Positions 9,584 to 18,804 of a stretch of 44,073 bases of DNA are shown in pieces. Made by a program: the position numbers and the translations under genes. Each line of letters starts with the position of its first letter. Position 1 is the first letter of the stretch. The notes beneath the pieces were generated by a model. That model did not search any database, was not told the origin of the DNA, and was given only the letters and a program-made list of their open reading frames with translations. This DNA is from an uncultured Acidobacteriota bacterium (GTDB taxonomy: Bacteria; Acidobacteriota; Vicinamibacteria; Fen-336): contig CADEEV010000037.1 of NCBI GenBank assembly GCA_902826455.1, positions 1 through 44,073 on the forward strand, given 5' to 3'.

Positions 9584-10564
9584 TCACCGCAGCGCCGGCA
9601 GCAGGGCGTCCACCAGGCGCCGGCCGCCCTCGTCGCTGGGATGCGAGGCGTCCGTGAACATCGCGGCGCTACCCCCGAAGCGCTCGACCTCGGTGAGGTC
9701 GTAGTAGCTCATCGGATACTCCCGCGACCACGCCTCGAGCTGGGCGAGAAGGCCGTCGCGCAACGCGACGAAACGGCTCTCCGCGCGATAGCGCGCGATC
9801 GCCCGGGGATGGAACGGCGGCAGGTACACGACCGCCCGCGCGCCGTGGCGCCTGCAGGTCTCGAGGACCTGGCGGACCTGGTCGAGGGGCGTCGCATCGA
9901 ACGCGTCGAAGCGGAAGATCCCCGGCGACCAGTTGCCGTCGAGGGACGCCTGCAGGGCCGTCTCGAGTGGCTGGTTGCGCACCTCGACGACCATGCCGTC
10001 GTCGCGGAAGCGGAACTGCGGCTTGGGGCGGCCGACGATCTCGAGGTTCAGGACGCGCAACGACGCCCAGGTCTGGTCGAGGGTGAAGAGCGAGGCCAGG
10101 TCCGCGAGGGCGTCGCTCATGGGCCGCGCCTCGGCCGGCTTGCAGTCGGCCAGGGCGTCGTGATGCTCGACGAGACGCGAACCTCCCCGGAGCTGTTCCA
10201 TGCCCAGGGCGATCACGACGGTGCGGGGGAACGCCGGCGCCGCCTCCAGGCAGTGGGCGAACGCCACGTAGTCGCGGGGCGAGGCTCCGTGAACCGCCGC
10301 GTTGAAGGCGTTGCGGCCGGTCTTCTCGAGGATGTAGGCAGGGTCGATCGTCATGCTCCGCGAAGAGCCGAGCACCACGAGGTCGGGCGGCGGCTGCCGT
10401 GCCTCGAAGAGCTGCAGCTTCGTGTGGCGCGTGCTCAACACGAGCGGGACGAACCAGCGCGACGGGTACATGTCGAACGGGTTGACGGCGAGGTTGAGTC
10501 CCGCCACCGCGGCGAGCAACGCCGCGGCCCGAGCCAGGACTCCGGGGACGCCCAGACCCGGCAT
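9584..10564 (-). CDS. Membrane-anchored SGNH-hydrolase-like protein, copy 1
   Basis: The protein has 326 residues, starting at ATG 10564. An N-terminal hydrophobic segment (about 8-28) should anchor it with the rest in the periplasm. Block I is VVLGSSRSMT with Ser68 in place of the GDSL serine. Block V is FTDASHP with D305 and H308 near the C-terminus, completing an SGNH triad. Such proteins (AlgJ/AlgX, PatB, DltD) work as the extracytoplasmic partner of an MBOAT and place the acyl group on the polymer. It lies 7 bases upstream of the MBOAT gene and 29 bases after a tandem paralogue, with which it shares the whole domain layout. Confidence 0.88.
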   Translation of the reverse strand: MPGLGVPGVLARAAALLAAVAGLNLAVNPFDMYPSRWFVPLVLSTRHTKLQLFEARQPPPDLVVLGSSRSMTIDPAYILEKTGRNAFNAAVHGASPRDYVAFAHCLEAAPAFPRTVVIALGMEQLRGGSRLVEHHDALADCKPAEARPMSDALADLASLFTLDQTWASLRVLNLEIVGRPKPQFRFRDDGMVVEVRNQPLETALQASLDGNWSPGIFRFDAFDATPLDQVRQVLETCRRHGARAVVYLPPFHPRAIARYRAESRFVALRDGLLAQLEAWSREYPMSYYDLTEVERFGGSAAMFTDASHPSDEGGRRLVDALLPALR

Positions 10565-10593
10565 GCCGCGGATGATACTCCAGCGCCCGACGC

Positions 10594-11568
10594 TCACCGG
10601 CGCAGCTCCGGGAGCAGCGCGTCGACGATCGAGCGGTCGCCGGCGGCATCCGGATGGGACGCGTCCGTGAAGCCGTCGGGGGCGCCGCCGACGCTCGCGA
10701 TGTCGGTGAAGTCGTGGGCCGTCACCGGGTACTCGCGGCTCCACGCGGCGAGCCTCGCGAGGAGCTGGCGGTTGAGGGACTCGAAGTGGCTCCCGGCCCG
10801 GTAGCGCTCGAGGGCGCGGGGATGGAAGGGCGCCAGGTAGACGACGACGCGCGTCCTCTGCCCGCGCGCGATCTCCAGGAGCTCGCGGAGCTGCTCGAGG
10901 GGGACGGGGTGGAGCGCCTCCCCGCCGAGGGCCGCCGGACTCCAGTTCTGCGCGAGCGACTCCGTGAGGGCCTCCGCGAGGGGCTGCGTCGTGCGCGGGC
11001 GCAGCATGCCGTCGGGCTCGATCCGGGAATACAGGGCCTCCGGGCGCCCCGTGATCTGCAGCCCCAGGACGCGCAGCGACGCCCAGGTCTCGTCGAGGGT
11101 CAGGAAGCCGGGGCGCGCCTCGAGCCACGAGGGCCGGCCGTCCGAGCCACCGCAGGCCGCCAGCGGATCGCGACCCTCGGCCGGACGCGCCGCGCTCTTG
11201 AACTGCTCGACGCCGAGGGCCACCACGAGCGTGGCGGGGAAGTGGCCCGCGGCCGCCATGCAGCGTGCGAAGGCCAGGAAGTCGCGGGGCGTTCCCGCGT
11301 GGACCGAGGCGTTGAAGGCGGAACGTCCCGTCTTCTCCTGGATGTAGGCGGGATCCACCGTGAACGCCCGGGACGAGCCCAGCACCACGATCTCGGGCGG
11401 GGGCGTCCGCGCGCGGTAGAGCGTCAGCTTCGGCTGGCGGGTGCCCAACACCAGCGGCTCGACGAGCCCGGTGCCGTAGACGTCGAAGGGATCCACGGCG
11501 ACGTTGAGGCCGGCCACCAGCGCGGCCACCAGGACGGCGCGAGCCGCGAGACCCCGCAGGGCCGGCAT
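10594..11568 (-). CDS. Membrane-anchored SGNH-hydrolase-like protein, copy 2
   Basis: The 324-residue paralogue of the next gene has the same layout: N-terminal anchor (about 7-26), a DPFDVY segment after it, VVLGSSRAFT with Ser66, and FTDASHP with D302 and H305. Both catalytic blocks are intact in both copies, so neither looks inactivated. The central region differs, mainly in a stretch after the VEQ motif. Tandem copies could act on different sites of the polymer or in sequence, like AlgJ and AlgX. ATG 11568 lies one base after the pyrophosphatase stop. Confidence 0.87.
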   Translation of the reverse strand: MPALRGLAARAVLVAALVAGLNVAVDPFDVYGTGLVEPLVLGTRQPKLTLYRARTPPPEIVVLGSSRAFTVDPAYIQEKTGRSAFNASVHAGTPRDFLAFARCMAAAGHFPATLVVALGVEQFKSAARPAEGRDPLAACGGSDGRPSWLEARPGFLTLDETWASLRVLGLQITGRPEALYSRIEPDGMLRPRTTQPLAEALTESLAQNWSPAALGGEALHPVPLEQLRELLEIARGQRTRVVVYLAPFHPRALERYRAGSHFESLNRQLLARLAAWSREYPVTAHDFTDIASVGGAPDGFTDASHPDAAGDRSIVDALLPELRR

Positions 11569-11569
11569 C

Positions 11570-12244
11570 TCAGACGCGCAGGGCCGCGGTCAGCATCTCC
11601 TCGAGACCGCCGTAGCGCGAGAGGTAGTCCTCGTGGCTGCGGCCGATCACGGCGTAGGCCTCGTCGCGGCCGTACACGTGGGTGATCTCGCAGACGCTCT
11701 GGGCCTCGTCGGGAGCCTGCTTGTAGGTCAGGAAGTAGTGGCGCAGGCGGTCGATCAGCTGCGTGGGGCAGTCCCCGATGTCCTGCCAGCCTCCGTAGAC
11801 CTCGTCGCCCTGCAGCACCGCGATGATCTTGTCGTCGGCCTCGTTGCCGTCGAGCATGCGCAGGCCGCCGATCGGGATCGCCGGCACCAGGATGTTGCCG
11901 TGGGTGAAGGGCTTCTCCGAGAGCACGCAGACGTCCAGGGGATCCCCGTCGCCCACGATGCCGGCCCGGCCGGTCTTCTCGCCGCAGAACGCCCCGACGC
12001 GCTCGGCGCACAGCGTCTGCGGCACCAGGCCGTAGAGGCTCGGGCAGACGTTCGAGTACTTCTGGGGACGGTCCACCTTGAGCAGGCCGGTCAGCTTGTC
12101 GAGCTCGTACTTGACCGTGTCGGTCTGCACCATCTCGATGTAGCACGTGAGCACGCGCGGCGCGTCCTTGGGGAACGGCACGCCGTGCCACGGGTGGGAT
12201 CCGAACAGGATGCCCAGGGCCTGCCAGCGGGACTTCTTCGGCAC
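11570..12244 (-). CDS. ppa: Inorganic pyrophosphatase (family I)
   Basis: It hydrolyses PPi to phosphate in the cytoplasm. The family signature GDGDPLDV is present with D99, D101 and D104 as metal ligands. The product has 224 residues, a little longer than the roughly 175-residue E. coli enzyme and nearer to eukaryotic-type lengths. I chose GTG 12244 because GGAGG lies five bases upstream. A longer in-frame start would read into the galE 3' end. The position is sensible: the neighbouring RfbA reaction and the acyl-ligase reaction both release PPi, and removing it pulls them forward. The overlap with galE signals suggests translational coupling. Confidence 0.93.
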   Translation of the reverse strand: MPKKSRWQALGILFGSHPWHGVPFPKDAPRVLTCYIEMVQTDTVKYELDKLTGLLKVDRPQKYSNVCPSLYGLVPQTLCAERVGAFCGEKTGRAGIVGDGDPLDVCVLSEKPFTHGNILVPAIPIGGLRMLDGNEADDKIIAVLQGDEVYGGWQDIGDCPTQLIDRLRHYFLTYKQAPDEAQSVCEITHVYGRDEAYAVIGRSHEDYLSRYGGLEEMLTAALRV

Positions 12245-12246
12245 GC

Positions 12247-13230
12247 TCACCTCCCGGCGCGGTGCGCGCGCCGCCACAGCTCCCAGCCCACGGCCGAGGC
12301 CACGATCTCCTTCAGGTCCGAGTGCGCGGGCCGCCACGTCACCTGCTCGAACAGGAGCCGGGGATCGGCGACGAGGGACGCGGGGTCCCCGGGCCGGCGC
12401 GGCTTGGTCGCGACGGTCGGGCGGATCTTGAGGGCCGCGCCGATCGCCTCGATCACCTGGAGCACCGAGTGGCCGGCGCCGCTGCCGCAGTTGACCGACA
12501 TTCCGCCCGGCATCGAGCCGGCCTCGAGCACCTGCACGTGGGCGTCGGCCAGGTCCGAGACGTGGACGTAGTCGCGCACGCAGGTGCCGTCGGGCGTCGG
12601 GTAGTCGTTGCCGTTGACCTCGACCGGCCGGCCGTCGAGCAGGGCCGCGATGACCCGGGGGATCAGGTGCTCCTCGGGCTCGTGCTCCTCGCCGACGTGC
12701 CAGTCGGGGTGCGCGCCGCAGGCGTTGAAGTAGCGCAGGGCCGCGGACCGGAAGCCCACCGCGCGGCCGGCGTCGTGGAGCAGGCGCTCGAAGGCCAGCT
12801 TCGAGGCGCCGTAGGGCGACGTCGGCTTGAGGGGGGTCGACTCCGGGATCGGCGACACCTCGGCGTTGCCGTAGACCGCGGCCGTCGAGGAGAACAGGAA
12901 AGCCCGGGGCGGGAAGCGCGTGGCCGCGACCAGCAGGCTCGCGGCTCCCGACAGGTTCGCGGCCCAGTAGGAATCGGGGTCCCGCACGCTCTCGGCGACG
13001 CTGATGTAGCCCGCCAGGTGCACGACGCCCTCGGGCCGGTGGCGCTCGAACACCCGGGACACCGCGGCCGTGTTCTCGATCGCCACGCGCTCGAGGGTGA
13101 AGCCGCCCGCGCGATCCTCGCGGGAGCGCCGCAGGTCGTCGAGGATCACCGGCGTGTGGCCCGCGGCCGCGAGGGCCCGCACGACGTGGGCCCCGATGTA
13201 GCCGGCGCCCCCCGTCACGAGGACCTTCAC
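12247..13230 (-). CDS. galE: UDP-glucose 4-epimerase-like (extended SDR)
   Basis: The protein has 327 residues, starting at GTG 13230 with AGGAGG four bases upstream. The Rossmann motif TGGAGYIG (6-13) and the catalytic set S115/T116 and Y140xxxK144 (SPYGASK) are all present. The C-terminal part has the substrate-binding YPTPDGTCVRDYVHV segment typical of GalE. It interconverts UDP-glucose and UDP-galactose for envelope glycans. The start overlaps the rfbD stop by 4 bases and the gene belongs to the same transcription unit. A related UDP-sugar epimerase specificity cannot be excluded. Confidence 0.9.
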   Translation of the reverse strand: MKVLVTGGAGYIGAHVVRALAAAGHTPVILDDLRRSREDRAGGFTLERVAIENTAAVSRVFERHRPEGVVHLAGYISVAESVRDPDSYWAANLSGAASLLVAATRFPPRAFLFSSTAAVYGNAEVSPIPESTPLKPTSPYGASKLAFERLLHDAGRAVGFRSAALRYFNACGAHPDWHVGEEHEPEEHLIPRVIAALLDGRPVEVNGNDYPTPDGTCVRDYVHVSDLADAHVQVLEAGSMPGGMSVNCGSGAGHSVLQVIEAIGAALKIRPTVATKPRRPGDPASLVADPRLLFEQVTWRPAHSDLKEIVASAVGWELWRRAHRAGR

Positions 13231-14060
13231 GCGGCCTCCTGCGCGGCCCGCACGTACTCGGCGAGCCCGTCCTGCCAGGGCGGCAGCAGCCGCGCCGGCC
13301 GGCGCTCGGTGCCGAGCACCGAGTAGCGCGGCCGCGGCGCGGGCCGCGGGAACGCGTCGGTCGTGACGGGCTCCACGGTCACGTCGAGGCCGAGGCCGGC
13401 GAACAGGGCCCGCGTCAGCTCGTACCACGTGGCCTCGCCCCGGCCGGCGGCGTGATGCAGGCCGAAGTCGCCCGAGCCCACGAGGGAGGCGAGCGCCGCG
13501 GCGAGGTGCGGCACGTAGGTGGGCGAGCCGCGCTGGTCGTCCACCACACGCACGCCGCCGCGCTCCGCGAGACGCCGCATCGTGTTGGGGAAGTTGCGGC
13601 CGTCGAGCGCGTACAGCCAGGCCGTGCGCACCACGAAGTGGCGCGGGTTGGCCGCGATCACGGCCTCCTCGCCGGCGCGCTTGCTGCGGCCGTAGACGGA
13701 GCGCGGCGCGGTCGGCGAGCTCTCGAGGTAGGGGGCGTCGGCCTCGCCGTCGAACACGTAGTCCGTCGAGACGTGGACGAGGGCGATGCCGCGGGCCGCG
13801 GTGGCCTCGGCCAGGACGCGCGGGCCGAGGGCGTTGCCGCGGAAGGCCGCGTCGGGCTCGGCCTCCGCGCGATCGACCTCGTTGTAGGCCGCGGCGTTGA
13901 TCACCACCTGCGGGTGCTCCGCCGCGAGCGCCGCGTCCACGGCCGGCGCGTCCGCGACGTCGAGGCGCCCATGGGGGAGCGCCGTCACCTCGTGGCCGGA
14001 CAGCGCCGCGGGAAGGGCCCGGCCGAGCTGGCCGCCCGCCCCGGTGACCAGGATCCTCAT
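13227..14060 (-). CDS. rfbD: dTDP-4-dehydrorhamnose reductase
   Basis: This SDR-family reductase makes dTDP-L-rhamnose, the last step of the pathway. The nucleotide-binding motif is TGAGGQLG (6-13). The catalytic pair is Y123 and K127 (SVYGRSK), and the typical HVSTDYVFDG stretch precedes it. At 277 residues it is of usual length (about 290). It follows rfbC directly; the rfbC TAG and this ATG abut. Confidence 0.95.
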   Translation of the reverse strand: MRILVTGAGGQLGRALPAALSGHEVTALPHGRLDVADAPAVDAALAAEHPQVVINAAAYNEVDRAEAEPDAAFRGNALGPRVLAEATAARGIALVHVSTDYVFDGEADAPYLESSPTAPRSVYGRSKRAGEEAVIAANPRHFVVRTAWLYALDGRNFPNTMRRLAERGGVRVVDDQRGSPTYVPHLAAALASLVGSGDFGLHHAAGRGEATWYELTRALFAGLGLDVTVEPVTTDAFPRPAPRPRYSVLGTERRPARLLPPWQDGLAEYVRAAQEAA

Positions 14061-14624
14061 CTAGGCCGGCGTCGCTTCGAAGCGCGGCAGGCGATCGAGC
14101 AGGGCCGCGAGCGGCGAGGCGGCCTTGTCCTTGTCCGAGAGGCGCGGCTCGCGCACCGGCCACTCGATGCCGATCTGCCGGTCGTTCCAGGCGACGCTGA
14201 TCTCGTCCCCGGGCGCGTAGAAGTCGGTGCACTTGTACTCGACGTCGACCTCGTCCGAGGTGACGCAGAAGCCGTGGGCGAAGCCGGCCGGGATGTAGAG
14301 CTGACGGAAGTTGTCGCCCGAGAGCGTGATCCCCACCCACTGCCCGAAGCTCGGCGAGCCCACGCGGATGTCGACCGCCACGTCGAACATCTCGCCCTTG
14401 ACCGCGCGCACCAGCTTGCCCTGCGGGTGCTCGAGCTGGGCGTGGAGCCCGCGCAGGGTGTGCTTCTTCGAGTGCGAGTGGTTGTCCTGGACGAAGGCGT
14501 CGGGGATGCCCGCCTCGCGGTACTTGCGCTGGTGGTACGTCTCGAGGAAGAAGCCGCGCCCGTCGCCGTGGACGGCGGGCTCCACGATCACGACGCCGGG
14601 CAGCCGCGTGGGCGTCACCTTCAT
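14061..14624 (-). CDS. rfbC: dTDP-4-dehydrorhamnose 3,5-epimerase
   Basis: This cupin-fold epimerase has 187 residues, the standard length. The active-site motif LRGLHAQ (H61) and the C-terminal IPAGFAHGF pattern are clear. Start ATG 14624 overlaps the rfbA stop (TGATG). The reaction converts dTDP-4-keto-6-deoxyglucose to the L-lyxo epimer, the substrate of RfbD. No rhamnosyltransferase is seen in the window. Confidence 0.95.
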   Translation of the reverse strand: MKVTPTRLPGVVIVEPAVHGDGRGFFLETYHQRKYREAGIPDAFVQDNHSHSKKHTLRGLHAQLEHPQGKLVRAVKGEMFDVAVDIRVGSPSFGQWVGITLSGDNFRQLYIPAGFAHGFCVTSDEVDVEYKCTDFYAPGDEISVAWNDRQIGIEWPVREPRLSDKDKAASPLAALLDRLPRFEATPA

Positions 14625-15499
14625 CAATGGCCCTCGTCCTCGAGCAGCCGCAGCAGGTACTGGCCGTACTCGTTCTTCTCCATCGTGACCGCGATGCGCC
14701 GCAGGTCGTCGGCGGAGATGAAGCCCATGTTGTAGGCCACCTCCTCGGGGCACGCGACCTTCAGGCCCTGGCGTTGCTCGATGGCCTGGATGAACGTCGA
14801 GGCCTGGAGCAGCGACTCGTGGGTCCCGGTGTCGAGCCACGCGACGCCGCGCCCGAGGATCTCCACGTGGAGCGCGCCGCGCCGCAGGTACTCGCGGTTG
14901 ACGTCGGTGATCTCGAGCTCGCCCCGGGGCGACGGGCGCAGGCCCGCGGCGATCTCCAGGACCGCGTTGTCGTAGAAGTAGAGGCCCGTGACCGCGTAGG
15001 GCGAGCGCGGGTCCTTCGGCTTCTCGCGCAGGTCGATGGCGCGGCCGTCGGGGCCGAACTCCACGACGCCGTAGCGCTCCGGGTCCCGGACGCGGTAGGC
15101 GAACACGGTGGCGCCCTCCGCCCGCGTGGCCGCCGCCCGCAGCGACTCCGGCAGCCCGGCGCCGTAGAAGACGTTGTCGCCCAGGGCGAGGGCCACCGCG
15201 TCCTTCCCGACGAACTCGCGGCCGATCAGGAAGGCCTGGGCGAGCCCCTCGGGCCGCGGCTGCGCCGCGTACGAGAGGCGCAGGCCGAGGGCGCTGCCGT
15301 CCTTCAGGAGGCGCCGGAAGTTCTCCTGGTCCTCGGGGGTCGTGATCACGAGCACGTCGCGGATGCCCGCCAGCATCAGCGTGCTGAGCGGGTAGTACAC
15401 CATCGGCTTGTCGTAGATCGGGACGAGCTGCTTGCTGACCGCGAGGGTCAGCGGCCACAGGCGCGAGCCCGAGCCGCCGGCCAGGAGGATGCCCTTCAA
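14624..15499 (-). CDS. rfbA: Glucose-1-phosphate thymidylyltransferase
   Basis: The enzyme makes dTDP-glucose and PPi from glucose-1-phosphate and dTTP. The nucleotide-binding signature [13 protein letters not shown] covers residues 6-18. The protein has 291 residues, as expected for RmlA. I chose the TTG start at 15499 because GGAG lies seven bases upstream and it gives the normal N-terminus MKGILLAGG. It overlaps the rfbB stop by 4 bases (TTGA). Confidence 0.94.
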   Translation of the reverse strand: MKGILLAGGSGSRLWPLTLAVSKQLVPIYDKPMVYYPLSTLMLAGIRDVLVITTPEDQENFRRLLKDGSALGLRLSYAAQPRPEGLAQAFLIGREFVGKDAVALALGDNVFYGAGLPESLRAAATRAEGATVFAYRVRDPERYGVVEFGPDGRAIDLREKPKDPRSPYAVTGLYFYDNAVLEIAAGLRPSPRGELEITDVNREYLRRGALHVEILGRGVAWLDTGTHESLLQASTFIQAIEQRQGLKVACPEEVAYNMGFISADDLRRIAVTMEKNEYGQYLLRLLEDEGH

Positions 15500-16584
15500 C
15501 CGGTCTCTCCCAGCCCGAGGCGCTCGCGGCGGTAGCGGCCGGACTGCACCGACTCGCACCAGGCCGCGTGCTCGAGATACCAGCGCACGGTCGCCTCGAG
15601 CCCGGCCTCGAAGGCGTAGCGAGGCTCGAAGCCCAGCTCGCGGCGGATCTTGGAGGCGTCGATCGCGTAGCGCCGGTCGTGGCCCGGCCGGTCCTTGACG
15701 AAGCTCTTGAGCGCCGCGTACGAGGTCAGGCCGCGGGCCGCGAGGGCCGCGTTCGCCGCGGCCGGCTTCCACTTCTCGAGGGCGGCGCACAGCGCGTCGA
15801 CGACCTGCAGGTTCGTGCGCTCGGAGTTGCCGCCCACGTTGTACTTCTCGCCCAGCTCTCCGCGCTGCAGGACGAGCAGCAGGGCGCGGCAGTGGTCCTC
15901 GACGTAGAGCCAGTCGCGGACGTTGCCGCCGTCGCCGTAGATCGGCAGCGGCTTGGCCTCGGCCGCGTTCAGGATCATGAGCGGGATCAGCTTCTCGGGG
16001 AACTGGTACGGGCCGTAGTTGTTCGAGCAGTTCGTGAGCAGCGTCGGCAGCCCGTAGGTCTCGCGCCACGCGCGCACGAAGTGGTCCGCGCCGGCCTTCG
16101 ACGCCGCGTAGGGCGAGTTGGGGGCGTAGGCCGTCGTCTCGGAGAACGCGCCCGAGGCCCCGAGGCTGCCGTAGACCTCGTCGGTCGAGACGTGGAGGAA
16201 GCGGAACGCCGCCCGCGCCGCGGGGTCGAGGCCCTGCAGGTGGTGGCGCGTGGCTTCCAGCAGCTCGAACGTGCCGCCCACGTTGGTGCGCAGGAAGGCT
16301 GCCGGGTCGTCGATCGAGCGGTCCACGTGGCTCTCGGCCGCGAAGTTCACGACGGCCGTGGGCCGGTGCTCCTTGAACAGCGCCCGCACGGCGTCGCGCT
16401 CGGCGATGTCGACGCGGGCGAAGGCGAAGCGCGGGTGGCTCTCGAGCTCGGCGAGGCTCTCGAGGTTGCCGGCGTAGGTCAGGCTGTCGGCCACCACCAC
16501 GCGGTCGGCCGTCTCCGCGAGGGCCAGGTGCACGAAGTTCGAGCCGATGAAACCCGCGCCTCCGGTGATGATCAGCGTGCCCAT
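15496..16584 (-). CDS. rfbB: dTDP-glucose 4,6-dehydratase
   Basis: This extended SDR has 362 residues. TGGAGFIG (7-14) binds NAD. STDEVYG with T134, D135 and E136, and Y159 with K163 (SPYAASK) are the dehydratase active-site residues. It is the first of the four rml genes in transcription order (B-A-C-D) and starts 21 bases after the sulfatase-like gene. No clear ribosome-binding site precedes the ATG. Confidence 0.95.
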   Translation of the reverse strand: MGTLIITGGAGFIGSNFVHLALAETADRVVVADSLTYAGNLESLAELESHPRFAFARVDIAERDAVRALFKEHRPTAVVNFAAESHVDRSIDDPAAFLRTNVGGTFELLEATRHHLQGLDPAARAAFRFLHVSTDEVYGSLGASGAFSETTAYAPNSPYAASKAGADHFVRAWRETYGLPTLLTNCSNNYGPYQFPEKLIPLMILNAAEAKPLPIYGDGGNVRDWLYVEDHCRALLLVLQRGELGEKYNVGGNSERTNLQVVDALCAALEKWKPAAANAALAARGLTSYAALKSFVKDRPGHDRRYAIDASKIRRELGFEPRYAFEAGLEATVRWYLEHAAWCESVQSGRYRRERLGLGETG

Positions 16585-16605
16585 TGGGAAATCAGATCGT
16601 ACCAG

Positions 16606-18804
16606 CTAACGCCCCGGGGCCGGTCCTGCGTCGCACTGCCCGACGTAGCCCAGCGCCTTCAGGTTCTCGCACGTGGCGCGGTCGAACTCGAGGAACTGCC
16701 GGCCCGCGTCGGGGGTCAGCCAGACGAGCAGGCCGGGCCCCTTGGTGTCCGGGGCCGTGAAGGCGTCGGAGGCGTGCTCGTTCTCCGTCTCGGTCTGGGG
16801 CAGGGGGTAGGGGAACGCGGCGGGATGCTCGCCCCGGGGTCCGACGAACACCTCCGCGGGCTTCAGCGGCCGCCCGTCGCGCGTGCCCTCGAGCAGCACC
16901 GGAACCCCGTTGGGACGCACGCTGAACGTGACGTCGCGGGACTGGCCGGCGGCCAGCTTGAGCCGCAGCAGCAGACGCCGGCCGTTCTCGACGCTCTCGT
17001 GGCGGTCCTCGAGGCCGAAGCCCGCCGCGTCCACGCGATCGATCCAGCCGCGCGTCCGCACCGTCACGTCGTAGCGGCCGGGCCCGGCGAAGCGCAGGTT
17101 GTGGCGGAACGGGTTGCGGGTCATCGCGGCGTCGAGGGTGGCCCGCAGCAGCCGCACGCGCTCGCCGGCCTGCTCGAGCCGGCTCGTCTTCTCGAGGGGA
17201 TCGGCCGCCAGGTCGAAGTAGAGCTCGTCCTCCTCGGGGCTGAAGCGCTGCACGTACTTGTCCCGCGAGGTGCGCACGCCGAGGGCCACGATGCCGCGGT
17301 GGCTGATCTCGGAGATCGCCGGGGGCTCGGAGGCGCCGCGGTCCACGACGCTCTGCAGCGGGTGGCCGGCGAGGGCGGGCGGCGCCGGCACTGGCAGCCC
17401 CACGCTCTCGAGGATCGTCGGCAGCAGGTCCACCTCCTGCACCTGCTGGGAGACGCGCTGCCCCGCGTGGGCGCCCTTCGGGAACTTCACGACGAGCGGG
17501 ATCCTCACGAGCTCGTCGAACACGCTGCGGCCGTGGAACCACTGGCCGTGGTCCTGGAACTCCTCGCCGTGGTCCGCCACGAAGATCACGAGGGCGTCGT
17601 CGTAGACGCCGCGCTTCTTGAGCTCCGCGATCAGCCTCCCGAACTGCTGGTCGTTGTAGGCCACGTCGCCGTCGTACTGCGCGACGATGCGCGGGAGGTC
17701 GGCCGGCTCTCGGTAGTCGGTGCGGGGGTCGGCGGCCGGGCGGTCGGGCAGCGGCGGGGGCTCGAACATGCGGTCGAAGGGCGCCGGGGGCGAGTACGGC
17801 ACGTGGGGATCCATGGTGTGCACGTACAGGAAGGACGGGAACCCGGCCCGCGCGTCGAGCCACTGCAGCGCGCCGTCCACCACGTCGACGGCCTTCGGGT
17901 CCTTCGAGGGCTTGTCGTCCTCGCCGTGGACGCCCCCGAAGGTCGCGAAGCCCTGGTCGAAGTTGTGGCCCGGCAGGTAGATCACGGAGTTGCCCACGGA
18001 GGCGCCGGTCGCGAAGCCCTTGCCCGAGAGCATCTCGGCGATCGTCGTGAGGCTCGAGTCGAGGGGGTCCCGGAGCTGGACGACGCGGTGCCGCCCCGGC
18101 AGGAGCGAGGTGAAGATCGACGCCACCGAGGGCTTCGTCCAGGAGGCCTGGGCGATCGCGTGCTCGAACACCACCGCGTCCTTCGCGAAGGCGGCGAGCT
18201 GCGGCGTCGTGGGCTTCGGGTAGCCGTAGACCGTCGTGTGGTCGGCGCGCAGGGTGTCCGTGAGGAACAGCACGACGAGCGGCGCCTTCGCGGCGGGCGC
18301 CGCGATCGCCGGGCTCGCCCAGTACACGCGGCGGCGCGGCTTCGGATCGCCGCTGCTGCGGGTCTCGAGCACGATCTCGACGCTCTGGCCCGCCCAGCGC
18401 CCGAGGTCGACACTCCCCGGCACCCAGCGCTTGTGCGCCGGCTGACCGGCGGGGTCGAGGGTCCGGGACCAGACCCGCTCGGCGCCGATGCCGACGCTGA
18501 ACTCCACCGGCGGCCCGTCCTGGGCCTCGAGGGCGATCCCGCAGGCGAAGCTCAGCCGGCCGTCGCGGGGCACGGTCGCGCGGAACCGGAGCCGGGCCGG
18601 CGGCGTCACCGGGAACGTCTCGCGCACGACGTCGGCGAGACGCACGCGCTTGCCGGCCTGCTGCGCGACCCAGGCCTTGTCGCCCTGGGGAACGCTGGCC
18701 TCCAGGAGCGCGGTCTCGGCGCGCAGCAGATCGACGGGCGCGCCGGCCGGTCCCTTGCAGCCCGCCGCGAGGAGCGCGGCGAGGGCGAGCGCGCGTGTCC
18801 TCAC
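16606..18804 (-). CDS. Sulfatase/alkaline-phosphatase-superfamily lipoprotein
   Basis: The protein has 732 residues from GTG 18804, which overlaps the glycosyltransferase stop (GTGA). Residues 1-16 are a lipoprotein signal ending LLAAGC. Residues about 25-165 form a beta domain; the sulfatase-type fold follows with FLTDTLRADH (D183), HTMDPHVPY, and VADHGEEFQDH as metal ligands. At the nucleophile position the sequence is SWTKPSVAS, so Thr223 replaces the Cys/Ser that becomes formylglycine, and the Arg two after the Pro-Ser is Val. A classical sulfatase is therefore unlikely. Phospho-group transfer or hydrolysis with a Thr nucleophile, as in EptA or phosphoglycerol transferases, fits better. 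The C-terminal 180 residues have no clear family. Envelope location is inferred. Confidence 0.85.
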   Translation of the reverse strand: MRTRALALAALLAAGCKGPAGAPVDLLRAETALLEASVPQGDKAWVAQQAGKRVRLADVVRETFPVTPPARLRFRATVPRDGRLSFACGIALEAQDGPPVEFSVGIGAERVWSRTLDPAGQPAHKRWVPGSVDLGRWAGQSVEIVLETRSSGDPKPRRRVYWASPAIAAPAAKAPLVVLFLTDTLRADHTTVYGYPKPTTPQLAAFAKDAVVFEHAIAQASWTKPSVASIFTSLLPGRHRVVQLRDPLDSSLTTIAEMLSGKGFATGASVGNSVIYLPGHNFDQGFATFGGVHGEDDKPSKDPKAVDVVDGALQWLDARAGFPSFLYVHTMDPHVPYSPPAPFDRMFEPPPLPDRPAADPRTDYREPADLPRIVAQYDGDVAYNDQQFGRLIAELKKRGVYDDALVIFVADHGEEFQDHGQWFHGRSVFDELVRIPLVVKFPKGAHAGQRVSQQVQEVDLLPTILESVGLPVPAPPALAGHPLQSVVDRGASEPPAISEISHRGIVALGVRTSRDKYVQRFSPEEDELYFDLAADPLEKTSRLEQAGERVRLLRATLDAAMTRNPFRHNLRFAGPGRYDVTVRTRGWIDRVDAAGFGLEDRHESVENGRRLLLRLKLAAGQSRDVTFSVRPNGVPVLLEGTRDGRPLKPAEVFVGPRGEHPAAFPYPLPQTETENEHASDAFTAPDTKGPGLLVWLTPDAGRQFLEFDRATCENLKALGYVGQCDAGPAPGR

